A stretch of DNA of 56,099 nt from Lachnospiraceae bacterium (GTDB taxonomy: Bacteria; Bacillota; Clostridia; Lachnospirales; Lachnospiraceae). How positions within the stretch are numbered: the stretch's first letter is position 1; every line of letters starts with the position of its first letter. The notes under the pieces are model-generated. The model was not told the origin of the DNA. It saw only the letters and a program-made list of their open reading frames with translations, and did not search any database. Shown piece after piece: positions 34,576-42,782 of this stretch. Position numbers and translations under genes: made by a program. Location of the stretch: the NCBI GenBank assembly GCA_029219245.1, contig JAQXTA010000063.1, positions 1 to 56,099 of the forward strand, in the 5' to 3' direction.

Positions 34576-35466
34576 ATGGCAATAATACTACCTTATGGGA
34601 AAGCAATATGCTATTCCGGATATAGACAGGGACAAAGTCCTAAAACAGAAATTCCGACCAAGGAACAAATTGCTGAGGATTTGAATATCTTAGTGAAGGA
34701 CGGATATCAATATATTCGGATGTATGACCCAAATCTTCATGCGAGACGGGTTTTGGAAATTATAAGAGAGAAACAGCTTCCGCTAAAATGTATGATAGGT
34801 ATTGATTCTGATCCTGAAGTAAATAATCCGAATTGTCCTTTTAATGATGGAAGGGAATATTCTCCGGAAGAACTTCGTAATAATATTGCACGCAATGATG
34901 CAGAAATAGATGCGTTGATTCAGCTGGCAGAGGAATTCGACGAAGAGATTGTTGCTCTTTCGGTTGGTAATGAAAATACACCCGAGTGGACTGCTCATAT
35001 GGTGCCGGCAAAGCGGTTATTAAGCCATGCGGAACGATTAAAAAAGGCGACCAACAAACCAATTACATTTTGTGAAATTGTTCCTGCATGGGAAAAATTA
35101 CAGGAATTAGGTAACTATCTGGATATTATTAGTATTCATAGTTATCCTCTGCATGATGGTTTGACGATTGATGTTGCATTGAAAACAAATCAGGAACATC
35201 TTCAACGTGTAAAAAATATTTTTCCGAATAAGCAGGTTATCTTTACCGAGATGGGATGGACCACTATGACGAATAGCAAGATGAAACCGGGTCAGGCTTG
35301 TGTGGAAAATCAAAAGAGGTACATTGCTGAAATTTCGGAATGGATGGAGCGGGAACATATTATTGGATTTATTTTTGAGGCCTTTGATGAGCCGTGGAAA
35401 GGAAATACTCCTGCTGATTCAGAGTGTAACTGGGGACTCTATTATCTGGATAGAACTCACAAATAA
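34576..35466 (+). CDS. GH17-like beta-1,3-glucanase, cytoplasmic
   Basis: A 296-residue TIM-barrel glycosidase of the GH17 type (exo-beta-1,3-glucanase group). The acid/base Glu is in SVGNEN and the nucleophile Glu in FTEMGW, preceded by IRMYDPN and ISIHSYPLHDG, all characteristic. There is no signal peptide or membrane segment, so it should act inside the cell on imported oligosaccharides, unlike most GH17 enzymes. It is the last gene of the importer cluster, after AGGAGAGAAG. It suggests that beta-1,3-linked or mixed-linkage glucans are used. Confidence 0.82.
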   Translation: MAIILPYGKAICYSGYRQGQSPKTEIPTKEQIAEDLNILVKDGYQYIRMYDPNLHARRVLEIIREKQLPLKCMIGIDSDPEVNNPNCPFNDGREYSPEELRNNIARNDAEIDALIQLAEEFDEEIVALSVGNENTPEWTAHMVPAKRLLSHAERLKKATNKPITFCEIVPAWEKLQELGNYLDIISIHSYPLHDGLTIDVALKTNQEHLQRVKNIFPNKQVIFTEMGWTTMTNSKMKPGQACVENQKRYIAEISEWMEREHIIGFIFEAFDEPWKGNTPADSECNWGLYYLDRTHK

Positions 35467-35491
35467 CTTTTCTTAACGATACACAAAATTG

Positions 35492-35527
35492 CCACACTAA
35501 TGCATAAACGTTAGTGTGGTTTTTTTA
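35492..35527 (+). terminator. terminator of beta-glucan operon
   Basis: CCACACTAA/TTAGTGTGG hairpin with TTTTTTT. Confidence 0.9.
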
Positions 35528-35599
35528 TGTTTTTTAAGAATGTCTTAATAGCAATATGGAAAAAATTATGATACACTGTTGCATATGAGGGAGGATGTC

Positions 35600-35983
35600 A
35601 TGTCACAAATTGTATATGATGCCAGAAAAATAAAGGCATACGACGGACTTGTAAGGTTGTGTGATTATGCGGGAAAAGATAAAGCGTGGTGCAATGAACT
35701 CTGGATGCTCTTTTTGACAGATGCAGAGTTGTATGAGGAATTTGTATATTATCTGGAGCATCATGGTTTCGCGGATCATATGAGAATAGAAGGGTATTCT
35801 TTAACAGACTGCTATGTCTGGCAGATGGAAAAGTATAATCTGACAAGAGACTTGGGGAAAAATCCGGTTGACTGTAATAAAGAAGAATTGGCACTGCAGG
35901 CATTTATGACAATGGCAAGACTGAAACAGAATCCGGAGCAATATCAGCAGAAATTTATGCGTGGTTTTGGGTTGGATCGATAG
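35600..35983 (+). CDS. uncharacterised 127-residue protein
   Basis: A soluble alpha-helical protein rich in aromatic and acidic residues (WCNELWMLFLTDAELYEEFV, YVWQMEKYNL). I do not recognise the family. The start at 35600 has GGAGG 5 nt upstream; an earlier ATG at 35579 has none. It lies 21 nt before the DUF1700 gene and is probably co-transcribed with it. Confidence 0.7.
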   Translation: MSQIVYDARKIKAYDGLVRLCDYAGKDKAWCNELWMLFLTDAELYEEFVYYLEHHGFADHMRIEGYSLTDCYVWQMEKYNLTRDLGKNPVDCNKEELALQAFMTMARLKQNPEQYQQKFMRGFGLDR

Positions 35984-36004
35984 AAATAAAGTGACGAGGT
36001 AGAA

Positions 36005-36460
36005 ATGGAGAAGAGAGAGTTTATTGAAAAATTACAGCGCGCGCTGGCAGGCGGCTTAGGGAGCTCACTTGTTGCGGACAATGTGCGCTATTATCAGGAT
36101 TATATTGAATCGGAGATACGCAAAGGCAGAAGTGAGCAGGAAGTTTTGGAGCAGTTAGGTGATCCAAGGCTTTTGGCGAAGAGTATTATTGAGGCGAATA
36201 AACGCGCCGGGGCAAGCTATGGTTCTAACATGGAATATGATGAAGAGGTGCGTTCGGATTCAGAAGAAGATGAATATACGAATGAATTCAAAAAACGTGG
36301 ATTTATTCTGCCGGAATGGCTCATAGTGTTGATTGCAGCAGTGGTTTTTATTGTTATAATAGGTGTTGTAACATCACTGTTATCCTTCTTTTCTCCGGTT
36401 ATTATCATTGCATTGATCATTATTTTGGTAGTGAAGTTGTTTCAGAGCAATACAAAATAG
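36005..36460 (+). CDS. DUF1700/HAAS-type membrane protein
   Basis: A 151-residue protein. The N-terminal helical HAAS-like domain (KREFIEKLQRALAGGL, EVLEQLGDPRLLAKSIIEAN) is followed by an acidic linker and a C-terminal hydrophobic region (about 100-145) that can form two membrane helices. Such proteins often accompany PadR regulators or anti-sigma systems, neither of which is adjacent here. Function is unknown. A hairpin with a short T-run follows at 36459-36484. Confidence 0.75.
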   Translation: MEKREFIEKLQRALAGGLGSSLVADNVRYYQDYIESEIRKGRSEQEVLEQLGDPRLLAKSIIEANKRAGASYGSNMEYDEEVRSDSEEDEYTNEFKKRGFILPEWLIVLIAAVVFIVIIGVVTSLLSFFSPVIIIALIIILVVKLFQSNTK

Positions 36461-36484
36461 CCCATTTTGGTAAATGGGCTATTT
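36459..36484 (+). terminator. hairpin after DUF1700 gene
   Basis: TAGCCCATTT/AAATGGGCTA stem followed by TTTAGG. Likely terminator. Confidence 0.65.
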
Positions 36485-36601
36485 AGGGGAGTATAAATAA
36501 TTAATATATAAGGGTTTGTAAATAGAAAATGAAGGGGTGTTTCTATCTACAATTATTATTATATACAAAATACATAGAAATGCAATTTGAAATAGTACCA
36601 A

Positions 36602-36630
36602 AGTACCAAGGGATATTTTGGTACTTTTTT
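36602..36630. terminator. terminator-like hairpin upstream of small peptide gene
   Basis: AGTACCAA/TTGGTACT stem followed by TTTTTAT. No gene ends here, so it may insulate the small peptide gene downstream. Confidence 0.55.
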
Positions 36631-36664
36631 ATAAAAAACTAGTACTAAAGACCTATAAATGGCT

Positions 36665-36695
36665 TGAATAGTTTTCAAAAAAACTTGTCATACTA
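36665..36695 (+). promoter_or_regulatory. sigma-G-like (forespore) promoter
   Basis: TGAATA (36665-36670), an 18-nt spacer and CATACTA (36689-36695). This equals the Bacillus sigma-G consensus for forespore genes, including those for small acid-soluble spore proteins. The predicted transcript starts about 30 nt before the ribosome binding site of the small peptide gene. Confidence 0.72.
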
Positions 36696-36730
36696 TTCCT
36701 GTAACAAAAATCAATCAGGAGGTATGCAAG

Positions 36731-36883
36731 ATGTCTAAGAATGATTATAACCAGAATTCTCAGAACAATGAAAAACAGCAGAATAAGAGCGGCAGCCAGA
36801 ATGCTCAGAACAACAATCAGAAGAATAATTCTCAAAATTCTTCTAACAACAAGGCACAGGACAACCAGAAAAATAATTTCTAA
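36731..36883 (+). CDS. 50-residue Asn/Gln-rich peptide, candidate spore protein
   Basis: ATG at 36731 follows AGGAGGT at an ideal distance. The product starts MSKNDYNQNSQNNEKQQN and ends DNQKNNF. It is almost entirely Asn, Gln, Lys and Ser, without hydrophobic core, and is predicted to be unstructured. A perfect sigma-G-like promoter lies upstream and a terminator 3 nt after the stop, so it is a single-gene forespore unit. Composition recalls the gamma-type small acid-soluble spore proteins of Bacillus (amino-acid stores), though without their repeats. It might instead protect DNA or the spore core. That it is real is likely; its function is inferred. Confidence 0.8.
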   Translation: MSKNDYNQNSQNNEKQQNKSGSQNAQNNNQKNNSQNSSNNKAQDNQKNNF

Positions 36884-36886
36884 AAT

Positions 36887-36922
36887 AAAAGCGGCATGGC
36901 CACCTCGGCTATGCCGTTTTTT
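36887..36922 (+). terminator. terminator of small peptide gene
   Basis: AAAGCGGCAT/ATGCCGTTTT stem with TTTT. Confidence 0.85.
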
Positions 36923-37029
36923 GCTGTAAATAAGTCTGCCATTGTGCATCTGGGATGAGAGAACGAAAGCAGAGGGAAAACAGAGTCAAAAGGATTGACA
37001 GGAAAACAACGACAAATTACAATGAATTT

Positions 37030-38193
37030 ATGGAAAAAATGAAATTTATTGTACCATGCCATTTTGGGCTGGAGGCTGTACTAAAAAGAGAAATTACAGA
37101 TTTTGGATATTCAATATCCGAAGTAGAAGACGGACGTATCACCTTTGAAGGAGATGCGGACGCTCTTTGTCGTGCCAATGTTTTTTTACGGACAGCAGAA
37201 AGAGTGCTCATTAAGGTAGGAAGTTTTCATGCGGAAACGTTCGAAGAACTTTTTCAGGGAACCAAAAACCTTCCCTGGGAGGATTTTATACCGGAAGACG
37301 GGAAATTCTGGGTGGCAAAGGCAGCAAGCATCAAAAGTAAGCTGTTCAGTCCGTCGGATATTCAGTCCATTATGAAAAAGGCGATGGTAGAGCGCTTAAA
37401 ATCTATTTATCACAAGGAATGGTTTGCAGAAACAGGCGCTTCTTATCCGGTACGCGTTTTTTTGATGAAGGATGAAGTAGTGGTTGGCCTGGATACCACA
37501 GGAGATTCTCTGCATAAAAGAGGATACCGCAAGCTGACAGCCAAGGCCCCCATTGCGGAAAATCTGGCGGCAGCCTTAATTATGCTGACACCTTGGAAAG
37601 GTGACAGGATACTGGTAGACCCATTCTGCGGAAGCGGTACCTTTCCAATTGAAGCAGCGATGATGGCAGCACATATGGCACCGGGGATGAACCGCAGCTT
37701 TCTGGCAGAGGACTGGACACATTTGGTACCGCGTAAGAGCTGGTATCGGGCAATGGATGAAGCAGATTCCTTGGTAAACATGGACATAGAAACCGATATT
37801 CAAGGTTACGATATTGATGATAAGATGGTTTCCATTGCAAGGGAAAATGCCCGACTTGCGGGTGTGGAGCATTTGATTCATTTTCAACGCCGGGACGTGG
37901 AGCAGCTCAGCCATCCGAAGAAATACGGCTTTTTAATTACGAACCCGCCGTATGGGGAACGGCTGGAGGATAAGAAAAACCTGCCGGCTCTATATCAAAC
38001 GATAGGGGAGAGGTTCCGGGAACTGGATAGTTGGTCGATGTATCTGATTTCTGCTTATGAACAGGCAGAACAATATATCGGTAGAAAAGCAGACAAAAAC
38101 AGAAAGATATATAATGGTATGATGAAGACCTATTATTATCAATTTATGGGACCAAAGCCGCCGTCCGGTGCAGGCAGACGGCAGGGAGACTAG
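37030..38193 (+). CDS. THUMP-domain class I SAM-dependent RNA methyltransferase
   Basis: A 387-residue RNA guanine-N2 methyltransferase of the RlmL-N/YpsC type. An N-terminal ferredoxin-like and THUMP module (about 1-155, with FIVPCHFGLEAVLKREI) precedes the Rossmann domain. Motif I is DPFCGSGTFPIEAA and motif IV is NPPYGER, the signature of amino-group methylation on 23S rRNA. The start at 37030 is uncertain because no strong site is seen; the frame is open from 36955. The stop is one base before the next gene's start. Confidence 0.87.
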   Translation: MEKMKFIVPCHFGLEAVLKREITDFGYSISEVEDGRITFEGDADALCRANVFLRTAERVLIKVGSFHAETFEELFQGTKNLPWEDFIPEDGKFWVAKAASIKSKLFSPSDIQSIMKKAMVERLKSIYHKEWFAETGASYPVRVFLMKDEVVVGLDTTGDSLHKRGYRKLTAKAPIAENLAAALIMLTPWKGDRILVDPFCGSGTFPIEAAMMAAHMAPGMNRSFLAEDWTHLVPRKSWYRAMDEADSLVNMDIETDIQGYDIDDKMVSIARENARLAGVEHLIHFQRRDVEQLSHPKKYGFLITNPPYGERLEDKKNLPALYQTIGERFRELDSWSMYLISAYEQAEQYIGRKADKNRKIYNGMMKTYYYQFMGPKPPSGAGRRQGD

Positions 38194-38194
38194 T

Positions 38195-39244
38195 ATGCAG
38201 CAAAATCAGCTAATGAAACAAACAGCCATTTTTGCAGCATTGTTTGCGGTTGCGGCTATGGCAGTTATCATTTATTATTCTGCGAATAAAGTGGTTGTTG
38301 TGAACGATGTTGCACAGGACGAAGTGGTGCACAGCATGGGAACGGCGAAACAGGAAAAGACACCGGAAAACATCCGGGAAAAGAACAGAATTGTTTTTGA
38401 CTCGAACAGTCAAAAAACAAACTGCTTCTGTATTCCGCTTCATTCGAGTGTTACGGCAGAAAATGTCACAATTGAAAATCACTATATGGACAAGGAACTG
38501 TGGATTAGCATTCAACAGAAAAGAAAAGATGATGTTAATGAGGAATTTTACCGTTCCAACGGAGTATATGGAAATCGGGATGCGGTTATAGATGGTTACT
38601 TTGAAAATGGAGAGGAAACTTTCTGGCTGAAATTTCAGCTAAATGACATCTATGAATACAGCAGTATTTTTGAAAATAATAACCTGTATATTGAATTTAT
38701 GACACCAAAGGAAGTATATGACAAGATTGTCATTATTGACCCGGCATATGGAGATGATGTGTCAGGTTTTATTACACTTGCAATTGCACGTAATCTGAAA
38801 CAGAAACTAGATGAAACGGATATTAAGGTTTACTATACAAGAATGAGTGATACCAATCCGACGGACGAAAGCAGAGTTAATCTGGCAAATGCGGCAAGAG
38901 CAGATATGCTGATACGGATTGAGGTCGGCGAGGAAGATGACGGAAAAGTTTTCGGTACGGAAGCAGTCTATAACAGTCATTTTTTTATACCGGAATTTGG
39001 CAGCGTGGAATTGGCTGATTTGCTGGAAAGGGAAGTGGTTACTGCAATTAGCGGCAAAGCAAATGGACTGATTGAGTCAACGAAAGATGATACTGTTATC
39101 AACTGGGCGGAGGTACCGGCTGCAACGATTCGTGTCGGTTATGTTTCCAATGCACAGGAAGCGATTTTACTAAGTCATGAGGATTATATTCAGAAAATCG
39201 CAGATGGAATTTATCAGGCAATTATGAAAGCCTATGAGGAATAG
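38195..39244 (+). CDS. membrane-anchored amidase-fold protein lacking catalytic residues
   Basis: A 349-residue protein with an N-terminal membrane anchor (about 8-28), an unknown beta-rich middle part (60-180) and a C-terminal domain that aligns with zinc amidases (Amidase_3). The usual first motif, DPGHGG, reads DPAYGDD, so the zinc His is Tyr. The usual SIHAN motif reads RIEVG, losing the third ligand. The catalytic Glu of the VEVGFLSN motif is Arg in IRVGYVSN. It should bind peptidoglycan or act as a scaffold rather than cut. The start at 38195 has a GGGAG site and sits one base after the methyltransferase stop. Confidence 0.78.
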   Translation: MQQNQLMKQTAIFAALFAVAAMAVIIYYSANKVVVVNDVAQDEVVHSMGTAKQEKTPENIREKNRIVFDSNSQKTNCFCIPLHSSVTAENVTIENHYMDKELWISIQQKRKDDVNEEFYRSNGVYGNRDAVIDGYFENGEETFWLKFQLNDIYEYSSIFENNNLYIEFMTPKEVYDKIVIIDPAYGDDVSGFITLAIARNLKQKLDETDIKVYYTRMSDTNPTDESRVNLANAARADMLIRIEVGEEDDGKVFGTEAVYNSHFFIPEFGSVELADLLEREVVTAISGKANGLIESTKDDTVINWAEVPAATIRVGYVSNAQEAILLSHEDYIQKIADGIYQAIMKAYEE

Positions 39245-39268
39245 AGATAGCAGAAAGGAAGTACGGCA

Positions 39269-39865
39269 ATGAGCAGAAAAATCATTTTTGCAACGGGAAA
39301 TGCAGGAAAGATGCGAGAAATCCGTAAGATTATGGGTGACATGGATGTAGAAATCCTTTCCATGAAAGAAGCAGGTATTTCAACCGATATTATAGAAGAT
39401 GGGACTACCTTTGAAGAAAATGCCATTATTAAGGCAAAAGCAATAGCAAAAAAGACAGAGCATATTGTTCTGGCAGACGATTCCGGTCTGGAAATTGATT
39501 ATCTGAATAAAGAACCGGGGATTTACTCTGCCAGATATCTGGGCGAAGACACACCTTATGATGTGAAAAATCAAAAGATTCTGGAACGTCTGGAAGGTGT
39601 GGAAGAAGCGAAGCGTACGGCCAGATTCGTCTGTGCGATTGCAGCTGTTATGCCGGATGGAGAAGTGATTACGACACATGGAGTTATTGAAGGCAGAATC
39701 GCTTATGAACCAAAGGGAAGCAATGGCTTTGGTTACGATCCGATTTTTTATGTGCCGGAATATGGCTGCAGTTCTGCAGAGCTTAGTGAAGAGGAGAAAA
39801 ATGCCATCAGCCATCGGGGCAAAGCATTAGAAGCCATGAAGGAAGAACTAAAGAAAAGGATGTAA
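39269..39865 (+). CDS. rdgB: XTP/dITP diphosphatase
   Basis: A 198-residue Ham1/RdgB-family enzyme that removes non-canonical purine nucleoside triphosphates (XTP, ITP). Motifs: FATGNAGKMREI at the N-terminus, LADDSGLEID with the metal-binding Asp residues, GSNGFGYDPIFY and SHRGKAL near the C-terminus. Length is typical. AGAAAGGAAG precedes the start, and yfcE follows 9 nt after the stop, a frequent Firmicutes pairing. Confidence 0.95.
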   Translation: MSRKIIFATGNAGKMREIRKIMGDMDVEILSMKEAGISTDIIEDGTTFEENAIIKAKAIAKKTEHIVLADDSGLEIDYLNKEPGIYSARYLGEDTPYDVKNQKILERLEGVEEAKRTARFVCAIAAVMPDGEVITTHGVIEGRIAYEPKGSNGFGYDPIFYVPEYGCSSAELSEEEKNAISHRGKALEAMKEELKKRM

Positions 39866-39874
39866 TGAAACGAT

Positions 39875-40360
39875 ATGAAGGTACTTATTGTAAGTGATAC
39901 ACATCGTCATAATGAAAATTTTCTAAAGGTTATAAAGAAAGTCGGACCGGTAGATATGGTAGTGCACTGCGGTGATGTAGAGGGCGCAGAAGCTATTATA
40001 ACACAGGCAGCGGGATGTCCGGTACATATGGTACAGGGTAATAATGATTTCTGGTCTGAGATGCCGCGGGAAAAAGAATTCGCTATCGGCATGTATAAAG
40101 TCTGGCTGACCCATGGACACAATTATTATGTTTCCATGAATTATGAAATGATTAAGGAAGAGGCGAGAAATCGGGAAATAGACATTGTTATGTGTGGACA
40201 TACCCATAAGCCGATTATAGACATTGATGAGGGCGTGATTGTAATAAATCCGGGAAGCCTCAGTTATCCGCGACAGGAAGGAAGAAAACCTTCCTATGTA
40301 ATAATGGAAATTGATAAAGAAGGAGAACCTCATTTTACATTGAATTATGTATGTGAGTGA
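39875..40360 (+). CDS. yfcE: YfcE/MJ0936-type metallophosphodiesterase
   Basis: A 161-residue calcineurin-like phosphoesterase. The metal-binding motifs run in order: DTHRH, HCGDVEG, GNND, THGH and CGHTHKP. It hydrolyses phosphodiester bonds in vitro in characterised relatives; the natural substrate is unknown. It shares an operon with rdgB. Confidence 0.93.
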   Translation: MKVLIVSDTHRHNENFLKVIKKVGPVDMVVHCGDVEGAEAIITQAAGCPVHMVQGNNDFWSEMPREKEFAIGMYKVWLTHGHNYYVSMNYEMIKEEARNREIDIVMCGHTHKPIIDIDEGVIVINPGSLSYPRQEGRKPSYVIMEIDKEGEPHFTLNYVCE

Positions 40361-40447
40361 CGTAGCCGGAATAAGCTGTCTTTTTAGAAAGAAAACCATC
40401 GTGAAAAGCAGTGATGAAAATTAGGTTTGAAAAAAATAAAAAATAGG

Positions 40448-40476
40448 TTGACAGACAAAAATCATTATTATATAAT
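40448..40476 (+). promoter_or_regulatory. promoter of second tRNA array
   Basis: TTGACA (40448-40453), 17 nt, TATAAT (40471-40476): a perfect consensus promoter 45 nt before tRNA-Pro. Confidence 0.9.
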
Positions 40477-40520
40477 ATGACTTGCGTTGTGAACCGATAG
40501 GTTGTGACAGATAAGATTAT

Positions 40521-40595
40521 CGGGGTGTGGCTCAGCTTGGCTAGAGCGCCTGGTTTGGGACCAGGAGGTCGCAGGTTCGAATCCTGTCACCCCGA
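40521..40595 (+). tRNA. tRNA-Pro(TGG)
   Basis: Acceptor CGGGGTG/CACCCCG, anticodon loop TTTGGGA (TGG) and T-loop TTCGAAT. First of six tRNAs. Confidence 0.95.
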
Positions 40596-40610
40596 CTTAC
40601 AAAGCAATAT

Positions 40611-40681
40611 GCGGGTGTAGTTCAATGGTAGAACACCAGCCTTCCAAGCTGGATACGTGGGTTCGATTCCCATCACCCGCT
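40611..40681 (+). tRNA. tRNA-Gly(TCC)
   Basis: Acceptor GCGGGTG/CACCCGC, anticodon loop CTTCCAA (TCC). Confidence 0.95.
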
Positions 40682-40702
40682 TTCCTTAAGTAATAAGGAT
40701 AC

Positions 40703-40776
<74 letters not shown>

Positions 40777-40802
40777 CTGTGGGATTTTGCGAATCCTATT
40801 AT

Positions 40803-40877
40803 GGTGGGTATGGCGCAGTTGGCTAGCGCGCCAGATTGTGGCTCTGGAGGCCGAGGGTTCGAGTCCCTCTATCCACC
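40803..40877 (+). tRNA. tRNA-His(GTG)
   Basis: Acceptor 40804-40810 with 40870-40876, plus the extra G(-1) at 40803 opposite C40877 that marks tRNA-His. Anticodon GTG. Confidence 0.94.
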
Positions 40878-40928
40878 TTATAACATAACGGGAATGTGCT
40901 GGGAGCACAGCCTGGTGTTATCCAATAT

Positions 40929-41000
40929 TGGGCTATCGCCAAGGGGTAAGGCACAGGACTTTGACTCCTGCATTCGCTGGTTCAAATCCAGCTAGCCCAG
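40929..41000 (+). tRNA. tRNA-Gln(TTG)
   Basis: Acceptor TGGGCTA/TAGCCCA, anticodon loop CTTTGAC (TTG). Confidence 0.95.
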
Positions 41001-41007
41001 TTATTAA

Positions 41008-41080
41008 GGGCCACTAGCTCAGTCGGTAGAGCACTTGACTTTTAATCAAGTTGTCTGGGGTTCGAATCCCCAGTGGCTCA
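41008..41080 (+). tRNA. tRNA-Lys(TTT)
   Basis: Acceptor GGGCCAC/GTGGCTC with one G-U pair, anticodon loop CTTTTAA (TTT). Its 3' end is duplicated and inverted immediately downstream. Confidence 0.95.
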
Positions 41081-41103
41081 TCCTAAAGAAAGAAGCAGCT
41101 GGG

Positions 41104-41152
41104 AAACTGGGGATTCGAACCCCTGTTGACATTCCCAGTGGCTCATCCTAAA
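41104..41152 (+). pseudogene. fold-back duplicate of tRNA-Lys 3' end
   Basis: 41106-41123 is the exact reverse complement of the tRNA-Lys T-arm (41057-41074), and 41134-41152 is an exact 19-nt direct copy of 41069-41087. There is no anticodon arm, so no tRNA can form. Confidence 0.82.
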
Positions 41153-41177
41153 CAAAGAAATTCAAATGTTGCAAAAT

Positions 41178-41210
41178 GAATTCAGATATTATCTGAATTC
41201 GTTTTTTGTT
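41178..41210 (+). terminator. terminator of second tRNA array
   Basis: GAATTCAGATA/TATCTGAATTC hairpin with TTTTTT. Confidence 0.85.
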
Positions 41211-41251
41211 TACAAATCTTTTCATTCCAATATGCAGACAAGGAGAATAAA

Positions 41252-42619
41252 ATGGAACAGGGTGTTATAAAAGAAGAAAATAAAATGGGAATTATGCCTG
41301 TAAACAAGCTGCTAGTTTCCATGTCACTGCCAATGATGGCATCGATGCTTGTGCAGGCCCTTTATAATATTGTAGACAGTATTTTTGTATCCAGAATCAA
41401 TGAAAATGCTTTGACGGCGGTTTCGTTAGCATTTCCGATACAGACTTTGATGGTGGCACTGGGCAGCGGTACCGGAGTCGGTATCAATGCTGTTTTGTCG
41501 AAGTCTCTGGGGGAAAAGAATTATGATAAGGCAAATAAAGCAGCTACAAATGGTGTTTTTCTCGCGTTGGTAAGCTATATTGTTTTCCTGCTGGTTGGAC
41601 TTTTGGCAGTGACACCTTTCTATGCCAGTCAGACAGATGATGCGGAAATTATAGCATATGGCTTTCAATATATGACAATCGTATGCTGTTTTTCCTGTGG
41701 AATGTATGCACAATTTGTCTTTGAACGTTTGCTGCAGTCTACCGGAAAAACTTTTTATACCATGATTACACAGGGAACCGGTGCGGTTATCAATATTATT
41801 CTTGATCCGATTTTTATCTTTGGTTATTTGGGGATGCCCAAAATGGGTGTAGCGGGAGCGGCTTGTGCAACGGTTATTGGACAGTTTGTTGCCGGAACGA
41901 TGGCTTTTGTAATTAACCAGAAAAAGAATACAGAAATCAGTCTGCATTTCAAAGGCTTCAGACCAGACAAACATATGATTGAACAAATTTATACAGTTGG
42001 TATCCCTTCTATTATTATGCAGGCAATCGGTTCTCTGATGACCTATGGAATGAATCGGATATTGATGGTATTTACTTCTACGGCAGCAGCAGTGTTTGGT
42101 GTCTATTTCAAATTGCAGAGCTTTATATTTATGCCGGTATTTGGACTGAATAATGGTATGGTGCCTATTATTGCTTATAATTACGGCGCCAATAAGAAGG
42201 ATAGATTGTTGAAAACAGAAAAATTGAGCGTTTTATACGCTATGAGTATTATGTTTATCGGCTTTCTGGTCTTTCAGACATTCCCAAATATACTGCTTGA
42301 TTTGTTTGATGCATCGGAAGCGATGTTAAATATTGGTATTCCGGCACTGCGTATTATCAGTATCAGCTTTTTGCTGGCAGGTTTTTGTATTATCGAAGGC
42401 TCGGTTTTCCAGGCACTTGGAAATGGAATTTACAGTATGCTGGTTTCTATTGCCAGACAGCTTGTGGTTCTGCTCCCGGCAGCTTATTTACTTGCCTGTC
42501 TTGGCAATGTAAATTATGTGTGGTGGGCATTCCCGATTGCGGAGCTGATGTCTATAACAATGACAATTATTTTCCGTTTCCGGATTGGCAGACAGATTAT
42601 TCACCATATTGGAGAATAA
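41252..42619 (+). CDS. MATE-family efflux transporter
   Basis: A 455-residue membrane protein with about 12 hydrophobic segments. MATE features include LPMMASMLVQALYNIVDSIFV near the start and the repeat of that pattern in the second half (PSIIMQAIGSLMTYGMNRIL), with PIIAYNYGA. It should export cationic drugs or metabolites using Na+ or H+. AGGAG precedes the start. It is one of three MATE genes in 4.4 kb; they are divergent in sequence, so not recent duplicates. Confidence 0.92.
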   Translation: MEQGVIKEENKMGIMPVNKLLVSMSLPMMASMLVQALYNIVDSIFVSRINENALTAVSLAFPIQTLMVALGSGTGVGINAVLSKSLGEKNYDKANKAATNGVFLALVSYIVFLLVGLLAVTPFYASQTDDAEIIAYGFQYMTIVCCFSCGMYAQFVFERLLQSTGKTFYTMITQGTGAVINIILDPIFIFGYLGMPKMGVAGAACATVIGQFVAGTMAFVINQKKNTEISLHFKGFRPDKHMIEQIYTVGIPSIIMQAIGSLMTYGMNRILMVFTSTAAAVFGVYFKLQSFIFMPVFGLNNGMVPIIAYNYGANKKDRLLKTEKLSVLYAMSIMFIGFLVFQTFPNILLDLFDASEAMLNIGIPALRIISISFLLAGFCIIEGSVFQALGNGIYSMLVSIARQLVVLLPAAYLLACLGNVNYVWWAFPIAELMSITMTIIFRFRIGRQIIHHIGE

Positions 42620-42652
42620 AAAAACGAAGCATAAAAACTATGCAGGCAAGGA

Positions 42653-42681
42653 TTGACATGAAAGTGCCGAAATGATATGAT
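42653..42681 (+). promoter_or_regulatory. promoter of tRNA-Leu(TAG)
   Basis: TTGACA (42653-42658), 17 nt, TATGAT (42676-42681), 18 nt before the tRNA. Confidence 0.85.
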
Positions 42682-42698
42682 ACTTAGCGGGTTAATAA

Positions 42699-42778
42699 GC
42701 GGATATGGCGGAATTGGCAGACGCGCCAGATTTAGGTTCTGGTCTGAGAGGGTGCAGGTTCAAGTCCTGTTATCCGCA
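42699..42778 (+). tRNA. tRNA-Leu(TAG)
   Basis: Class II tRNA with acceptor GCGGATA/TATCCGC, anticodon loop TTTAGGT (TAG) and a short variable arm. It has its own promoter and sits between two MATE genes. Confidence 0.95.
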
Positions 42779-42782
42779 TGAA

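Noticed and set aside
36653..36949. 98-codon frame antisense to the small peptide gene
   Set aside because: The hydrophobic translation is the complement of Asn/Gln/Lys codons, and it lacks a ribosome site, whereas the sense frame has promoter, site and terminator.
40801..40995. 64-codon open frame through tRNA-His and tRNA-Gln
   Set aside because: It is entirely explained by the tRNA genes and lacks a ribosome binding site.
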